Origin: Sulfobacillus benefaciens
GTDB lineage: Bacteria; Bacillota; Sulfobacillia; Sulfobacillales; Sulfobacillaceae
DNA length: 64,000 nucleotides
Assembly: GCA_003023725.1 (NCBI GenBank)
Contig: PXYT01000007.1
Coordinates: 33,624-97,623, forward strand
Direction: 5' to 3'
The notes beneath the pieces were generated by a model. It saw only the letters and a list, made by a program, of their open reading frames with translations, was not told where the DNA came from and searched no databases. A program made the position numbers and the translations under genes. Of this stretch, positions 35,777 through 43,254 are shown in pieces (positions within the stretch are counted from its first letter, which is position 1; the number at the start of each line of letters is the position of its first letter).

Positions 35777-36849
35777 GAATGCTCTCCTCCCTCCTCAAAA
35801 TCAACGCCGATCTGGCGCAAGATTTGCTGGACGTGGTTCTCGGCATTCTTCATGGCATCCGCAAACCCACGCGCCTTGACCCGAGGCAATGACCAAATAG
35901 GCTGCAGGTGCTGAGCTGCCTCAGTGGCCAACGGCCACCAACGGCGTAGCCACTCTGTCATTACCTTTTGGTTTTGCTGAGAGAATTTCTCGTCGTCCGC
36001 CAAAATCTGCATGAGTGAAATGGTGTTGACCATGTTCCGGGAATAGTCAGCTTCCGCGGCTGAGATCACGGTCGGTGTGAGAAAATCTCCATGCAAAGCG
36101 GCCAGTTGCATGACAAATCCACTGCGGAACAGCTCCAGTACCAACGGTTCAATGAGGACATTGATGGCAAAATATTGCTCCAAGTGATCGGCCGTGGCCA
36201 ATACCGTTTCCACCAATTTTCTGGTCGGCTGCCAAATCGGGTCGTTTAGCCAGTGCTCCTTTCCGGCCGATTCATCAAACGTTTGGGAAAAATCGGGAGC
36301 AATATCGGCGAAATACAGGGTCAAATCCTGAGAATAGCGGAGTTTGTAGGACGCGTTGGTTAAGATCGAATTATTGATCATCTGGGTCATGCCGTCGCGC
36401 TGGGCGCTCATAAGCGCTGTGCCTAATCCATATTCGGCGTGCTTGGACGCACTCACATGATCTTGCAAAATATGGACCCAGTCGGGATCAAAGTTGCTAA
36501 CGGCTTTTTGCTGGCGAGCATTGGCTACGGCTTGACCAATCATCTTCACAATAGCCGACTGGCGTTGGTAGTGCGGCCGTTCCCATTCTTCGTCAGGGGC
36601 TCTGTAAAAGTGCCAGTCGCTGCAATTCAGGCGCGTGCGGGTGGGAGAGTAGGCGGGAATGCCATCTGCGAAGGATATAATCCATCCCTGCAGTAAATAA
36701 CGGTTGGGATCCGGCTGGACATCGACCGTCACGTCCTCATAGAGAGTCGCCTTGCGTCCTTTGGGTTTATAGTAGCGGTAATGCCGGGAATCCCAGTCGG
36801 CAAATTTTTTCGCGCCGGCCGCTGCGGATTTGTTGAATGTCGTGGCCAT
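35773..36849 (-). CDS. mimC: Diiron monooxygenase hydroxylase beta subunit
   Basis: 358 residues, resembling the beta (structural) subunit of propane/MimABCD-type hydroxylases: YLLQGWIISFADGIPAYSPTRTRLNCSDWHFYRAPDEEWERPHYQRQ near the N-terminus and a ferritin-like helical core. It lacks the paired ExxH metal ligands of the alpha subunit, as expected. It starts one base into the stop of the reductase gene (TAATG) after AAAGGAG and overlaps the coupling-protein gene by four bases, so stoichiometric translation is likely. Confidence 0.92.
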   Translation of the reverse strand: MATTFNKSAAAGAKKFADWDSRHYRYYKPKGRKATLYEDVTVDVQPDPNRYLLQGWIISFADGIPAYSPTRTRLNCSDWHFYRAPDEEWERPHYQRQSAIVKMIGQAVANARQQKAVSNFDPDWVHILQDHVSASKHAEYGLGTALMSAQRDGMTQMINNSILTNASYKLRYSQDLTLYFADIAPDFSQTFDESAGKEHWLNDPIWQPTRKLVETVLATADHLEQYFAINVLIEPLVLELFRSGFVMQLAALHGDFLTPTVISAAEADYSRNMVNTISLMQILADDEKFSQQNQKVMTEWLRRWWPLATEAAQHLQPIWSLPRVKARGFADAMKNAENHVQQILRQIGVDFEEGGEHS

Positions 36850-37910
36850 TATTGATCACTCCTTTGGTTAATGGGAGATAGCAGAGGAGAAGCCTGATAA
36901 AACTTGTCAAAGTAGATGCGATCTGCATCGAGACCCTTCATCCGCAAGATGGGGACGATGGCATCGATAAGGGGGGGAGGACCGCAGACATAGGCGTCGG
37001 CTGCCGCGTCTTGAGTCCTCTCTAAGTGCCGGTTGACAACCTCGTGGATAAATCCCCTGTCTCCGTCCCACAATTGTCCATCTGGGAGATGGGATAAAGC
37101 GGGCACAAATTGAAAATCCCGGAGAGTTTTTCCCGCCTCCAAAATCCTGTCCACATAAAACAGATCATCCGGAGTTCTCGCGCCGTAAAAGAAGCGCACG
37201 GGGCGGTCAATATGATTTTCCAACAGGTCGTAGAAGATAGAAAGCAAAGGGGCCATGCCCGATCCGCCGCCGGCCAAAATCACCAGGCTATCATTGTCCC
37301 GCCGGCAGCAAATGCCATAAGGTCCTGTCACCTTAATCGGATCACCCGGTTTAATCCGTTCATTCAACGCTTGAGAAAATGCTCCCCCGGGATACACTTT
37401 GATGATAAACTCCAAGTCCTGGGACGAAGATGGCGTGTTGGCCATTGAATACGACCGGCTTACACCAAACTCAGGCAAACTTAAATCCACATATTGCCCG
37501 GCAAAAAACCGCAAGCCCTGAGGATCGGTTAAGTGTACACGCAATAGACGCATGTCATGTGTTAACGTCTCAATCCCCGTGACGGTGGCGGCATATTCTT
37601 TAACGGGAATGGCAAATTTCAGGATTTCCTCGTCGTAATTGAGCAATTCAATACTCACATCACTGTAAGGTATCGTCCGACACAAAAGAATGTAATTCTG
37701 TTCTTGTTCGTAATCTGGCAGTGCGAAGGTGGAATGCTGCAGCAAGTCAATATCCCCGTCAAGCAGAATGGATTTGCAGCTCGCGCACTGCCCCTCTTTG
37801 CATCCATGCATGAGCATAATCCCCTGCCGAAACGCGGCCTTGAGCACACTCTCGCCTTCGTCCACTTCCATCTCGATGCCCACCGGTTCGAGTCGCACCG
37901 TATACGCCAT
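36849..37910 (-). CDS. mimB: Diiron monooxygenase NADH reductase component
   Basis: About 353 residues in three domains. The N-terminal plant-type [2Fe-2S] ferredoxin domain has C37, C42, C45 and C77; the FAD domain carries RSYSMANTP; the NAD(P) domain has GGGSGMAPLLS and ends near YVCGPPPLIDAI. It passes electrons from NADH through FAD and the iron-sulfur cluster to the hydroxylase. ATG 37910 fits the GGAGG site; TTG 37919 lies too close to it. Gene order alpha-reductase-beta-coupling is that of mimABCD/prmABCD rather than methane or toluene monooxygenases. Confidence 0.93.
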   Translation of the reverse strand: MAYTVRLEPVGIEMEVDEGESVLKAAFRQGIMLMHGCKEGQCASCKSILLDGDIDLLQHSTFALPDYEQEQNYILLCRTIPYSDVSIELLNYDEEILKFAIPVKEYAATVTGIETLTHDMRLLRVHLTDPQGLRFFAGQYVDLSLPEFGVSRSYSMANTPSSSQDLEFIIKVYPGGAFSQALNERIKPGDPIKVTGPYGICCRRDNDSLVILAGGGSGMAPLLSIFYDLLENHIDRPVRFFYGARTPDDLFYVDRILEAGKTLRDFQFVPALSHLPDGQLWDGDRGFIHEVVNRHLERTQDAAADAYVCGPPPLIDAIVPILRMKGLDADRIYFDKFYQASPLLSPINQRSDQ

Positions 37911-37976
37911 AACCTTCAACCCTCCCCAATACGTACGCCATGGCCTCCTGGGACGAGCAGCCCCGGGAGCAATATT

Positions 37977-39635
37977 TTAAATCTTGTGCACACTAAAGCC
38001 TTGGCGATATTGATCAATGTGCTTTTGTCTTTGTTCGGGGTTCATATTGCGGAGATCAATAAGAGGACTGCGCAATTCATAACCCCGAACATGGTCTAAA
38101 GTCCACATTTGGGCATCGTCAAACTCCAAATGGGGTTGGGGAATTAAGGTTTTGCCGTCAGAACGGACAAATCCCAAGTCTTGAATAATGTCGGCCAGAT
38201 CCCAGCCGTGATAGACTTCCTCCCACTGTCGGCGCCCGCTGAATCTTCCCATCGCCGGCGTTGGACGTCCCTGATATTCGCTGGCGAAAGCCACTTTATG
38301 AGTCCAGCGGCATTGTTCGGAACAATAGGTATACAGCTGCCCATCAACTTCATCGACCACCATGTCCTCCCGAATCAGACAAGGAACCAAGCAACTCCAG
38401 CACCGGTGGGGATAGACATAGCCGGTATCGGCAAAGACGACGGGGGTGCTCCCCGGTTTGGAAAGCGCTCGGTAGTTTTCCCACCACGCGCCGAATTTGT
38501 TGTACCATCCGGGATATTTGTATTCAAACCATTCGAAGTCCCGTTCATCCAAGGGATCAATGCGCCAAAAGTTCACGGGCCATCCTGCGGAGAAGAACTG
38601 TGCGACGTAATGAACATAGTCTTTCTTGATGATCCTGTCCCACGCCGCTTGCACATCGTCATGATGAATCTTCAGCCCGTACTTTTCCAACGGCAGGAGG
38701 TAACTGCGGTAGTAGTCATCGAAGATCCACCGCTGCCACAATTCCGCATACGATTCTTTGTCCTTGCGGCGGTCTTTGGTCCCGTATTCAATGATCGTGC
38801 CAATTGCGGCATCGACAATGGCGTGATTTTGCCAAAATGCATAGCGGATATCGCGTTCCAGCAACAGGTGGTTGTCGGGATCGTTTAAGACCGACATTAA
38901 TGTGGAGTGCCCGTTGCCAATATGCCGGGACTCATCGGATTGCACGGATAAGAAGACGGTGGGCAAGGCGTAGTCGCCGTTGCTTGCGGCCTCTGATGGC
39001 ATTGCCACGAAGAGGGTATTGGTAAAGGCCGTTTCGGCTACGACTTGCAAATAGATGTTGGTCGCGGTAATAGCATCTCCGGTGATAAAGCCTTCGCCAA
39101 ACTGCCTGCCGATCGTCGTGGCATAGCACTTGCCAAATGCCGCCTCGGTAATATCAAATCCTGAGGGATCGACGTAATTCTCCATATACCATTTCTTTAG
39201 GTTCATTTGAATGGTGGAGTGCCGCATCTCGTCAATCATTTGCAGGGTGTATCCGGTTCTGAGATCATGTCCGGGCACCACATTGGCTTCAATGGCCATT
39301 GAGCGGGCCGCGGAAATTTCGGGAAACGGGATGATCGCCAAAAACAATTTCATCCACTCGATCCACCGGGGTTCCACATTGCGGAACATATTCCCCCTAA
39401 GTCCAGCGTCCAAGGCTCCATAGACGCGGTTATCCTTCTCTTCCTGCATGGGAAAATATGACCGGAGTACTTGCTTCATCGGGTCTTTGGGCGCTTTCGA
39501 GAATTTGTAGTCGGTCGGATATTTTAATGACTGCTGCGCGTATGTGGGCAGCCACCCCAAATCCGCAATCCGCCTCGTTGCTTCAGCCAGGCTAATGCCC
39601 TTTTGTGCGGTAATTTTCGATAACGGCGTTGCCAT
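37977..39635 (-). CDS. mimA: Diiron monooxygenase hydroxylase alpha subunit (propane/MimA type)
   Basis: 552 residues. The carboxylate-bridged diiron site is complete: E106, E136-x2-H139 (DEMRH), E201, E235-x2-H238 (DESRH). A C-terminal Cys cluster (HRCWSCLVPCLIRED...YCSEQCRWT) is characteristic of the PrmA/MimA group. The enzyme inserts oxygen into small molecules such as propane, acetone or phenol; which one cannot be decided from the sequence. AAAGGAGGG precedes the ATG. It is first in the operon and lies 159 bases from the -24/-12 promoter. The name mim rather than prm is a convention; both are plausible. Confidence 0.95.
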   Translation of the reverse strand: MATPLSKITAQKGISLAEATRRIADLGWLPTYAQQSLKYPTDYKFSKAPKDPMKQVLRSYFPMQEEKDNRVYGALDAGLRGNMFRNVEPRWIEWMKLFLAIIPFPEISAARSMAIEANVVPGHDLRTGYTLQMIDEMRHSTIQMNLKKWYMENYVDPSGFDITEAAFGKCYATTIGRQFGEGFITGDAITATNIYLQVVAETAFTNTLFVAMPSEAASNGDYALPTVFLSVQSDESRHIGNGHSTLMSVLNDPDNHLLLERDIRYAFWQNHAIVDAAIGTIIEYGTKDRRKDKESYAELWQRWIFDDYYRSYLLPLEKYGLKIHHDDVQAAWDRIIKKDYVHYVAQFFSAGWPVNFWRIDPLDERDFEWFEYKYPGWYNKFGAWWENYRALSKPGSTPVVFADTGYVYPHRCWSCLVPCLIREDMVVDEVDGQLYTYCSEQCRWTHKVAFASEYQGRPTPAMGRFSGRRQWEEVYHGWDLADIIQDLGFVRSDGKTLIPQPHLEFDDAQMWTLDHVRGYELRSPLIDLRNMNPEQRQKHIDQYRQGFSVHKI

Positions 39636-39793
39636 GATGCACCCTCCTTTAGATCCTTATAGGTCCTTCCCGAAATGCTTTTTCAATTTGACCCAATCCT
39701 TCTGTGCTCATGGGTCAGGATCACAACTTTCGGCTATGCATCCGCCTATCAACACGGATGAAGAACGTCGTTACGCTCTTATCCCCTATATGC

Positions 39794-39809
39794 AGCATGT
39801 TTGGTGCCA
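39794..39809 (-). promoter_or_regulatory. Sigma-54 (-24/-12) promoter for mimABCD-rpoN
   Basis: Minus strand reads TGGCACCAAACATGCT, with GG and GC separated by exactly 10 bases, close to the consensus TGGCAC-N5-TTGC. The expected start point is near 39783, giving a leader of about 150 bases to the mimA ATG. Confidence 0.8.
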
Positions 39810-39894
39810 GTTGCTCCAATTGGCTCACACCGCCGTGTTTCAAGGGTATTTTAAGGGGGGATGGTCTCGGGATTGTTGCGCAAGGGATTTAGAT

Positions 39895-39909
39895 GTTGCG
39901 TTTTGCAAC
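39895..39909. promoter_or_regulatory. Enhancer (activator-binding) palindrome 1
   Basis: GTTGC-GTTTT-GCAAC, extended by AGAT/ATCT outside. Its near edge is 85 bases upstream of the minus-strand -24 element, a normal distance for a sigma-54 activator site. It shares arms and 5-base spacer with palindrome 2. Confidence 0.65.
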
Positions 39910-40072
39910 ATCTCGCTTGACCCGAGTGGTCTCAAGGGTTTTAAAACGACATAATAGGACGACTATTCACAAATTTAAACTTTACCAAAAAATAATGGCA
40001 GATGATTCAAACGAGCTCCCTCAGAACACCTAAACTTCGTTGTAAGATAGTAAATAGAATTTTGTTACTTTT

Positions 40073-40087
40073 GTTGCAATATGCAAC
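40073..40087. promoter_or_regulatory. Enhancer (activator-binding) palindrome 2
   Basis: GTTGC-AATAT-GCAAC. It ends 94 bases upstream of the plus-strand -24 element at 40182, mirroring the placement of palindrome 1. Binding by the activator encoded at 44967 is inferred. Confidence 0.65.
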
Positions 40088-40181
40088 GCTCCAAGAAATC
40101 TGCAACAAACCATAGACCCATGGAAACGGAAAAGGTCGGCTGACCCTTGGAAGACAGACGAATCAGATCGAGACAGAATGT

Positions 40182-40197
40182 TGGCACCAAAAATGCT
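40182..40197 (+). promoter_or_regulatory. Sigma-54 (-24/-12) promoter for the divergent operon
   Basis: TGGCACCAAAAATGCT, GG-N10-GC, differing from the opposite promoter by one base. The expected start is near 40208, about 110 bases before the amidohydrolase ATG. Confidence 0.8.
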
Positions 40198-40319
40198 TCT
40201 TTACATATTAGTGAGGGCCGTGATCCTCAAATTCCCGGGCAATATTCTTGTCTTGAGGAAAGCGTGGAAAGCGATCTTCCGACGAGTACAAATCACCACA
40301 TCGACTAGGAGGTAGGAAA

Positions 40320-41351
40320 ATGTACAAGACAACAGACGGTGAGGAAATTTTTGTGGTTGATGGTCATGTCGCGTTGTGGGATGGCAGTACAGCCAACCAA
40401 AAGAATCGTCACGGCCAGGAATTTATTGACTGCTTTTATGATTATCACCGCAACTTGAGTCCCCAGGAGTGGCTCTGGCCCCATGACAAATTTCTCCGAT
40501 ACGATCAAGAGACCTTCATTCATGACGTGTTCGAAACGGGGTATGTTGACGTGGCGATTTTTCAACCGGTCGGCTTAACGGACTTCTATAAGGAACCCTT
40601 TGGCAACGTCGCCAAAAACTTTGCCTTAGCCGAGCAATATCCGGGCCGGCTGATTGGCAATGGATATTTTGACCCCCGTGATGGTGAGGAGGGTCTGGAG
40701 CGTCTGGAAGAGTGGGCAAAAACGTATCATCTCCGAGGGGTTAAGCTCTATACCGCCGAATGGCATGGAGACTCGAAAGGATACCGGTTGTCGGATGCTT
40801 GGGCGCAAAGATATTTGGCTAAGTGCCTGCAAGTGGGCATTCGCAACATTCATGTTCACAAAGGCCCCACCATTAAACCATTGAACATGGATGCCTTCGA
40901 TGTCTCCGACATCGATGACGCCGCCAGTACTTTTCCGGATCTGAACTTTATTGTGGAGCATGTGGGATTGCCCCGTCTGGAGCAATTTTGCTGGATTGCC
41001 ACTCAAGAGCCCAACGTCTATGCCGGTCTGGCCGTCGCTAACGCTTTCATTCACACCAGACCCCGCTACTTTGCCCAAATTATCAGCGAGCTTTTGTATT
41101 GGCTTAATGAAGACCGCATTGTGTTTGGCAGTGATTACGCCTTATGGCAGCCTCGGTGGCTTATCGATCAGTTCATGAGTTTTGAATTGCCGGATGACAT
41201 CCGTCAGGAAACGGGTGTCCAGCTGACACGCGAGATTAAGAAAAAAATTCTGGGGACGAATGCCGCGCGTCTTTATGAGATTGACGTGCCTTCCCGCCTG
41301 TCCCAACTGCGCCATGATGTCATCAGCCAAAAAACCCGTCAAGCAGGTTAA
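40320..41351 (+). CDS. Amidohydrolase-2 family metal-dependent hydrolase/decarboxylase
   Basis: 343 residues, TIM-barrel amidohydrolase-related protein. Likely metal and active-site segments: VDGHVALWDG near the N-terminus (DxH rather than the common HxH), IHVHKGP in the middle, FIVEHVGLPRL, and FGSDYALW with the late catalytic Asp. Such genes are recurrent companions of propane/MimABCD-type monooxygenases, where the precise reaction is, to my knowledge, not settled. First gene of the divergent sigma-54 operon; AGGAGGTAGG precedes the ATG, and the next gene follows after 17 bases. Confidence 0.85.
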   Translation: MYKTTDGEEIFVVDGHVALWDGSTANQKNRHGQEFIDCFYDYHRNLSPQEWLWPHDKFLRYDQETFIHDVFETGYVDVAIFQPVGLTDFYKEPFGNVAKNFALAEQYPGRLIGNGYFDPRDGEEGLERLEEWAKTYHLRGVKLYTAEWHGDSKGYRLSDAWAQRYLAKCLQVGIRNIHVHKGPTIKPLNMDAFDVSDIDDAASTFPDLNFIVEHVGLPRLEQFCWIATQEPNVYAGLAVANAFIHTRPRYFAQIISELLYWLNEDRIVFGSDYALWQPRWLIDQFMSFELPDDIRQETGVQLTREIKKKILGTNAARLYEIDVPSRLSQLRHDVISQKTRQAG

Positions 41352-41368
41352 GAAAGGTTGTGTGCGTA

Positions 41369-42109
41369 ATGTATACGCAAGAGGCTCGAATTAAAGAAAT
41401 TTGGCATGTTCTAGATCATGTCTATGATCCGGAATTGGACCGGTCCATTCACGAACTCAACTTTGTCGCCTGTCTCGAGGTATCAGACACAGATGTTGCC
41501 GTCACCTTGCGGTTGCCGACCTATTGGTGCTCGCCTAATTTCTCGTTTATGATGATGAAAGATTTGGACGACGCTTTAATGGCATTGCCGTGGGTTAAAT
41601 CGGCGCGCATTACGCTTATTGATCACGAAAGCCAAGAGAAACTCAATCAAGGCATTGCCCGCCATCAGTCATTTTCCCAAATATTTTCGGAATCGACGGG
41701 AGATTTGGAAAGTGTGCGCCGTGTATTCAAGGAAAAGGCGTTTTATTCCCGGCAGAAGCGGGTTTTGGACTATCTTCAGACCCAGGGTCTCAATATGTCT
41801 TCGTGGACACCGGGGACATGGCAGGAAGTGCGCCAAATCCTTCAAGCGCCTGCTCCGGGTCAACAACTGCTGGAGCGTTATGAGGAGATGGCGCAATATT
41901 GGAAAGTGGGATGCGGTGATAATGATGCGGTGATCGTGGACATCTCGGGGAGGGCGATTAGCCCAGAGTTGTGGGGGCGTCATTCTCATATTCTGCGGCT
42001 GGTTGCCCTGAATATGGAATCCAATGCCCATATCTGCCAAGGGCTCCTTGCCGTGCGTTATCCCCGCCAAGACCCGGGTTATTCTTTACCTTTGGTGGAT
42101 TCGCATTAG
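41369..42109 (+). CDS. DUF59/MIP18-like protein with extra C-terminal domain
   Basis: About 246 residues. The first about 95 residues form a DUF59 (MIP18/PaaD-like) domain: VLDHVYDPELDRSIHELNFV, then TLRLPTYWCSPNFSFMMMKDLDDAL and WVKSARITL, with a Cys after TYW in the usual place. DUF59 proteins help iron-sulfur or metal-centre assembly. The remaining 150 residues, with C in GCGDND and LWGRHSHILRLVALNMES, are not recognised. Since it lies among monooxygenase genes, a role in building or loading an iron centre is plausible but inferred. ATG 41369 is chosen over GTG 41360 because of AAAGG spacing. Confidence 0.75.
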   Translation: MYTQEARIKEIWHVLDHVYDPELDRSIHELNFVACLEVSDTDVAVTLRLPTYWCSPNFSFMMMKDLDDALMALPWVKSARITLIDHESQEKLNQGIARHQSFSQIFSESTGDLESVRRVFKEKAFYSRQKRVLDYLQTQGLNMSSWTPGTWQEVRQILQAPAPGQQLLERYEEMAQYWKVGCGDNDAVIVDISGRAISPELWGRHSHILRLVALNMESNAHICQGLLAVRYPRQDPGYSLPLVDSH

Positions 42110-42168
42110 CGGGTATTCACAACACGGCCGGTTCACGAGCCGCAAGACTATTCTTTTGGGGAGGTTAA

Positions 42169-43203
42169 ATGATGAAAGCTGGACGTATTCACGCCTATCA
42201 TGAGCCCATAACCGTCGATGAGATTGATCCGCCTGAAATCGGTGCGGATACCGATGTCATTGTAAAAATTGCCGGGGCCGGAGTCTGCCGCACCGACTTG
42301 CATATTGTCGACGGCATTTGGAAAGACGCTTTAGGCAATCCTTCTTTGCCCTATACGATTGGCCATGAAAATGCCGGTTGGGTCGAGAGCGTGGGCAAAA
42401 ACGCAACTCACCTGAAAAAAGGAGATCCTGTGATATTGCATCCCTTGATGTCTTGTGGAATTTGTGCAACGTGCCGCCAGGGGCGCGATATGTATTGTGT
42501 CAACGGGCATTTTCCGGGTTTGGACGGCACCGATGGCGGCTATGCCGAGTATCTGAAAACCTCTGTCCGCTCGGTAGTGCCATTAGCCCCAGGCACCGAT
42601 CCCCTTCCTCTTGCTCCCTTTGCCGACGCCGGCATCACGGCTTATCATGCCATCAAAAAGTTAGTGCCGTGGAGTGTGCCGGGCACCCGTATTGTGATTA
42701 TCGGGATTGGAGGTCTCGGGCATTTTGCCATCCAAATTCTCCAGGCTCTCACACCGGCTACCCTCATTGCTGTGGATACCCAAAAAAACCGTCTCCAATT
42801 CGCTGAAGAAATCGGTGCGCACTATAGCGTATTAGCCGGACCGGACGGAGGCGTTCAGGGAGTCCGGAGCATTGCTAAAGACGGTGTCGATATTGTGATC
42901 GATTTCGTGGGTGAACACCAAACTCCTCAAAGTGCCATTGAAATGCTAGCCAAAGGAGGCACTTATTCGGTGGTGGGATATGGCGGCCGTGTTAATGTGC
43001 CGACCTTGGATTTTGTCAATCGTGAAATCAATATCGTGGGCAATTTGGTGGGCACCTACAATGAATTGGCGGAACTGATGGAATTAAACCGCCAAGGCAA
43101 GGTGATCATCACGGCTCGCCAATTCCCTCTGCAAGATGCGCCACGCGTCATGGCTATGCTGGAGCAAGGAGAAATCATGGGGCGAGCGGTGCTCGTGCCC
43201 TAA
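42169..43203 (+). CDS. Zinc-dependent alcohol dehydrogenase (MDR family)
   Basis: 344 residues. Catalytic zinc ligands C40 (GVCRTDLH) and H66-E67 (GHENAG), structural zinc C96, C99, C102 and C110, and an Asp in FADAGITAYHA where some MDR enzymes have the third ligand. Cofactor motif GIGGLG followed by an acidic VDTQKNR, favouring NAD. It most likely oxidises the alcohol formed by the monooxygenase. GGGAGG precedes two adjacent ATGs (42169 and 42172); either could be used. The order amidohydrolase-DUF59-ADH-chaperonin matches monooxygenase accessory sets. Confidence 0.92.
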   Translation: MMKAGRIHAYHEPITVDEIDPPEIGADTDVIVKIAGAGVCRTDLHIVDGIWKDALGNPSLPYTIGHENAGWVESVGKNATHLKKGDPVILHPLMSCGICATCRQGRDMYCVNGHFPGLDGTDGGYAEYLKTSVRSVVPLAPGTDPLPLAPFADAGITAYHAIKKLVPWSVPGTRIVIIGIGGLGHFAIQILQALTPATLIAVDTQKNRLQFAEEIGAHYSVLAGPDGGVQGVRSIAKDGVDIVIDFVGEHQTPQSAIEMLAKGGTYSVVGYGGRVNVPTLDFVNREINIVGNLVGTYNELAELMELNRQGKVIITARQFPLQDAPRVMAMLEQGEIMGRAVLVP

Positions 43204-43254
43204 GCCCTGGGCTTCTGGAACAGAAACAGGACAGGATAGGAAGGAGTTTTGGGG

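Larger units (their letters stand above)
39636..40319. other. Divergent regulatory region of the monooxygenase cassette
   Basis: 684 bases between mimA and the amidohydrolase gene, holding two -24/-12 promoters and two 15-bp enhancer-like palindromes (all listed separately). A half-site-like GTTGCGCAAG also occurs near 39874 and a GCAAC half-site near 40102. A rightward open frame across 39544-39954 covers the promoter and is not a gene. Confidence 0.75.

Noticed and set aside
39544..39954. Rightward open frame of about 136 codons covering the mimA start and its promoter
   Set aside because: It overlaps the well-supported alpha-subunit start and the -24/-12 promoter, has no ribosome binding site and no family likeness.
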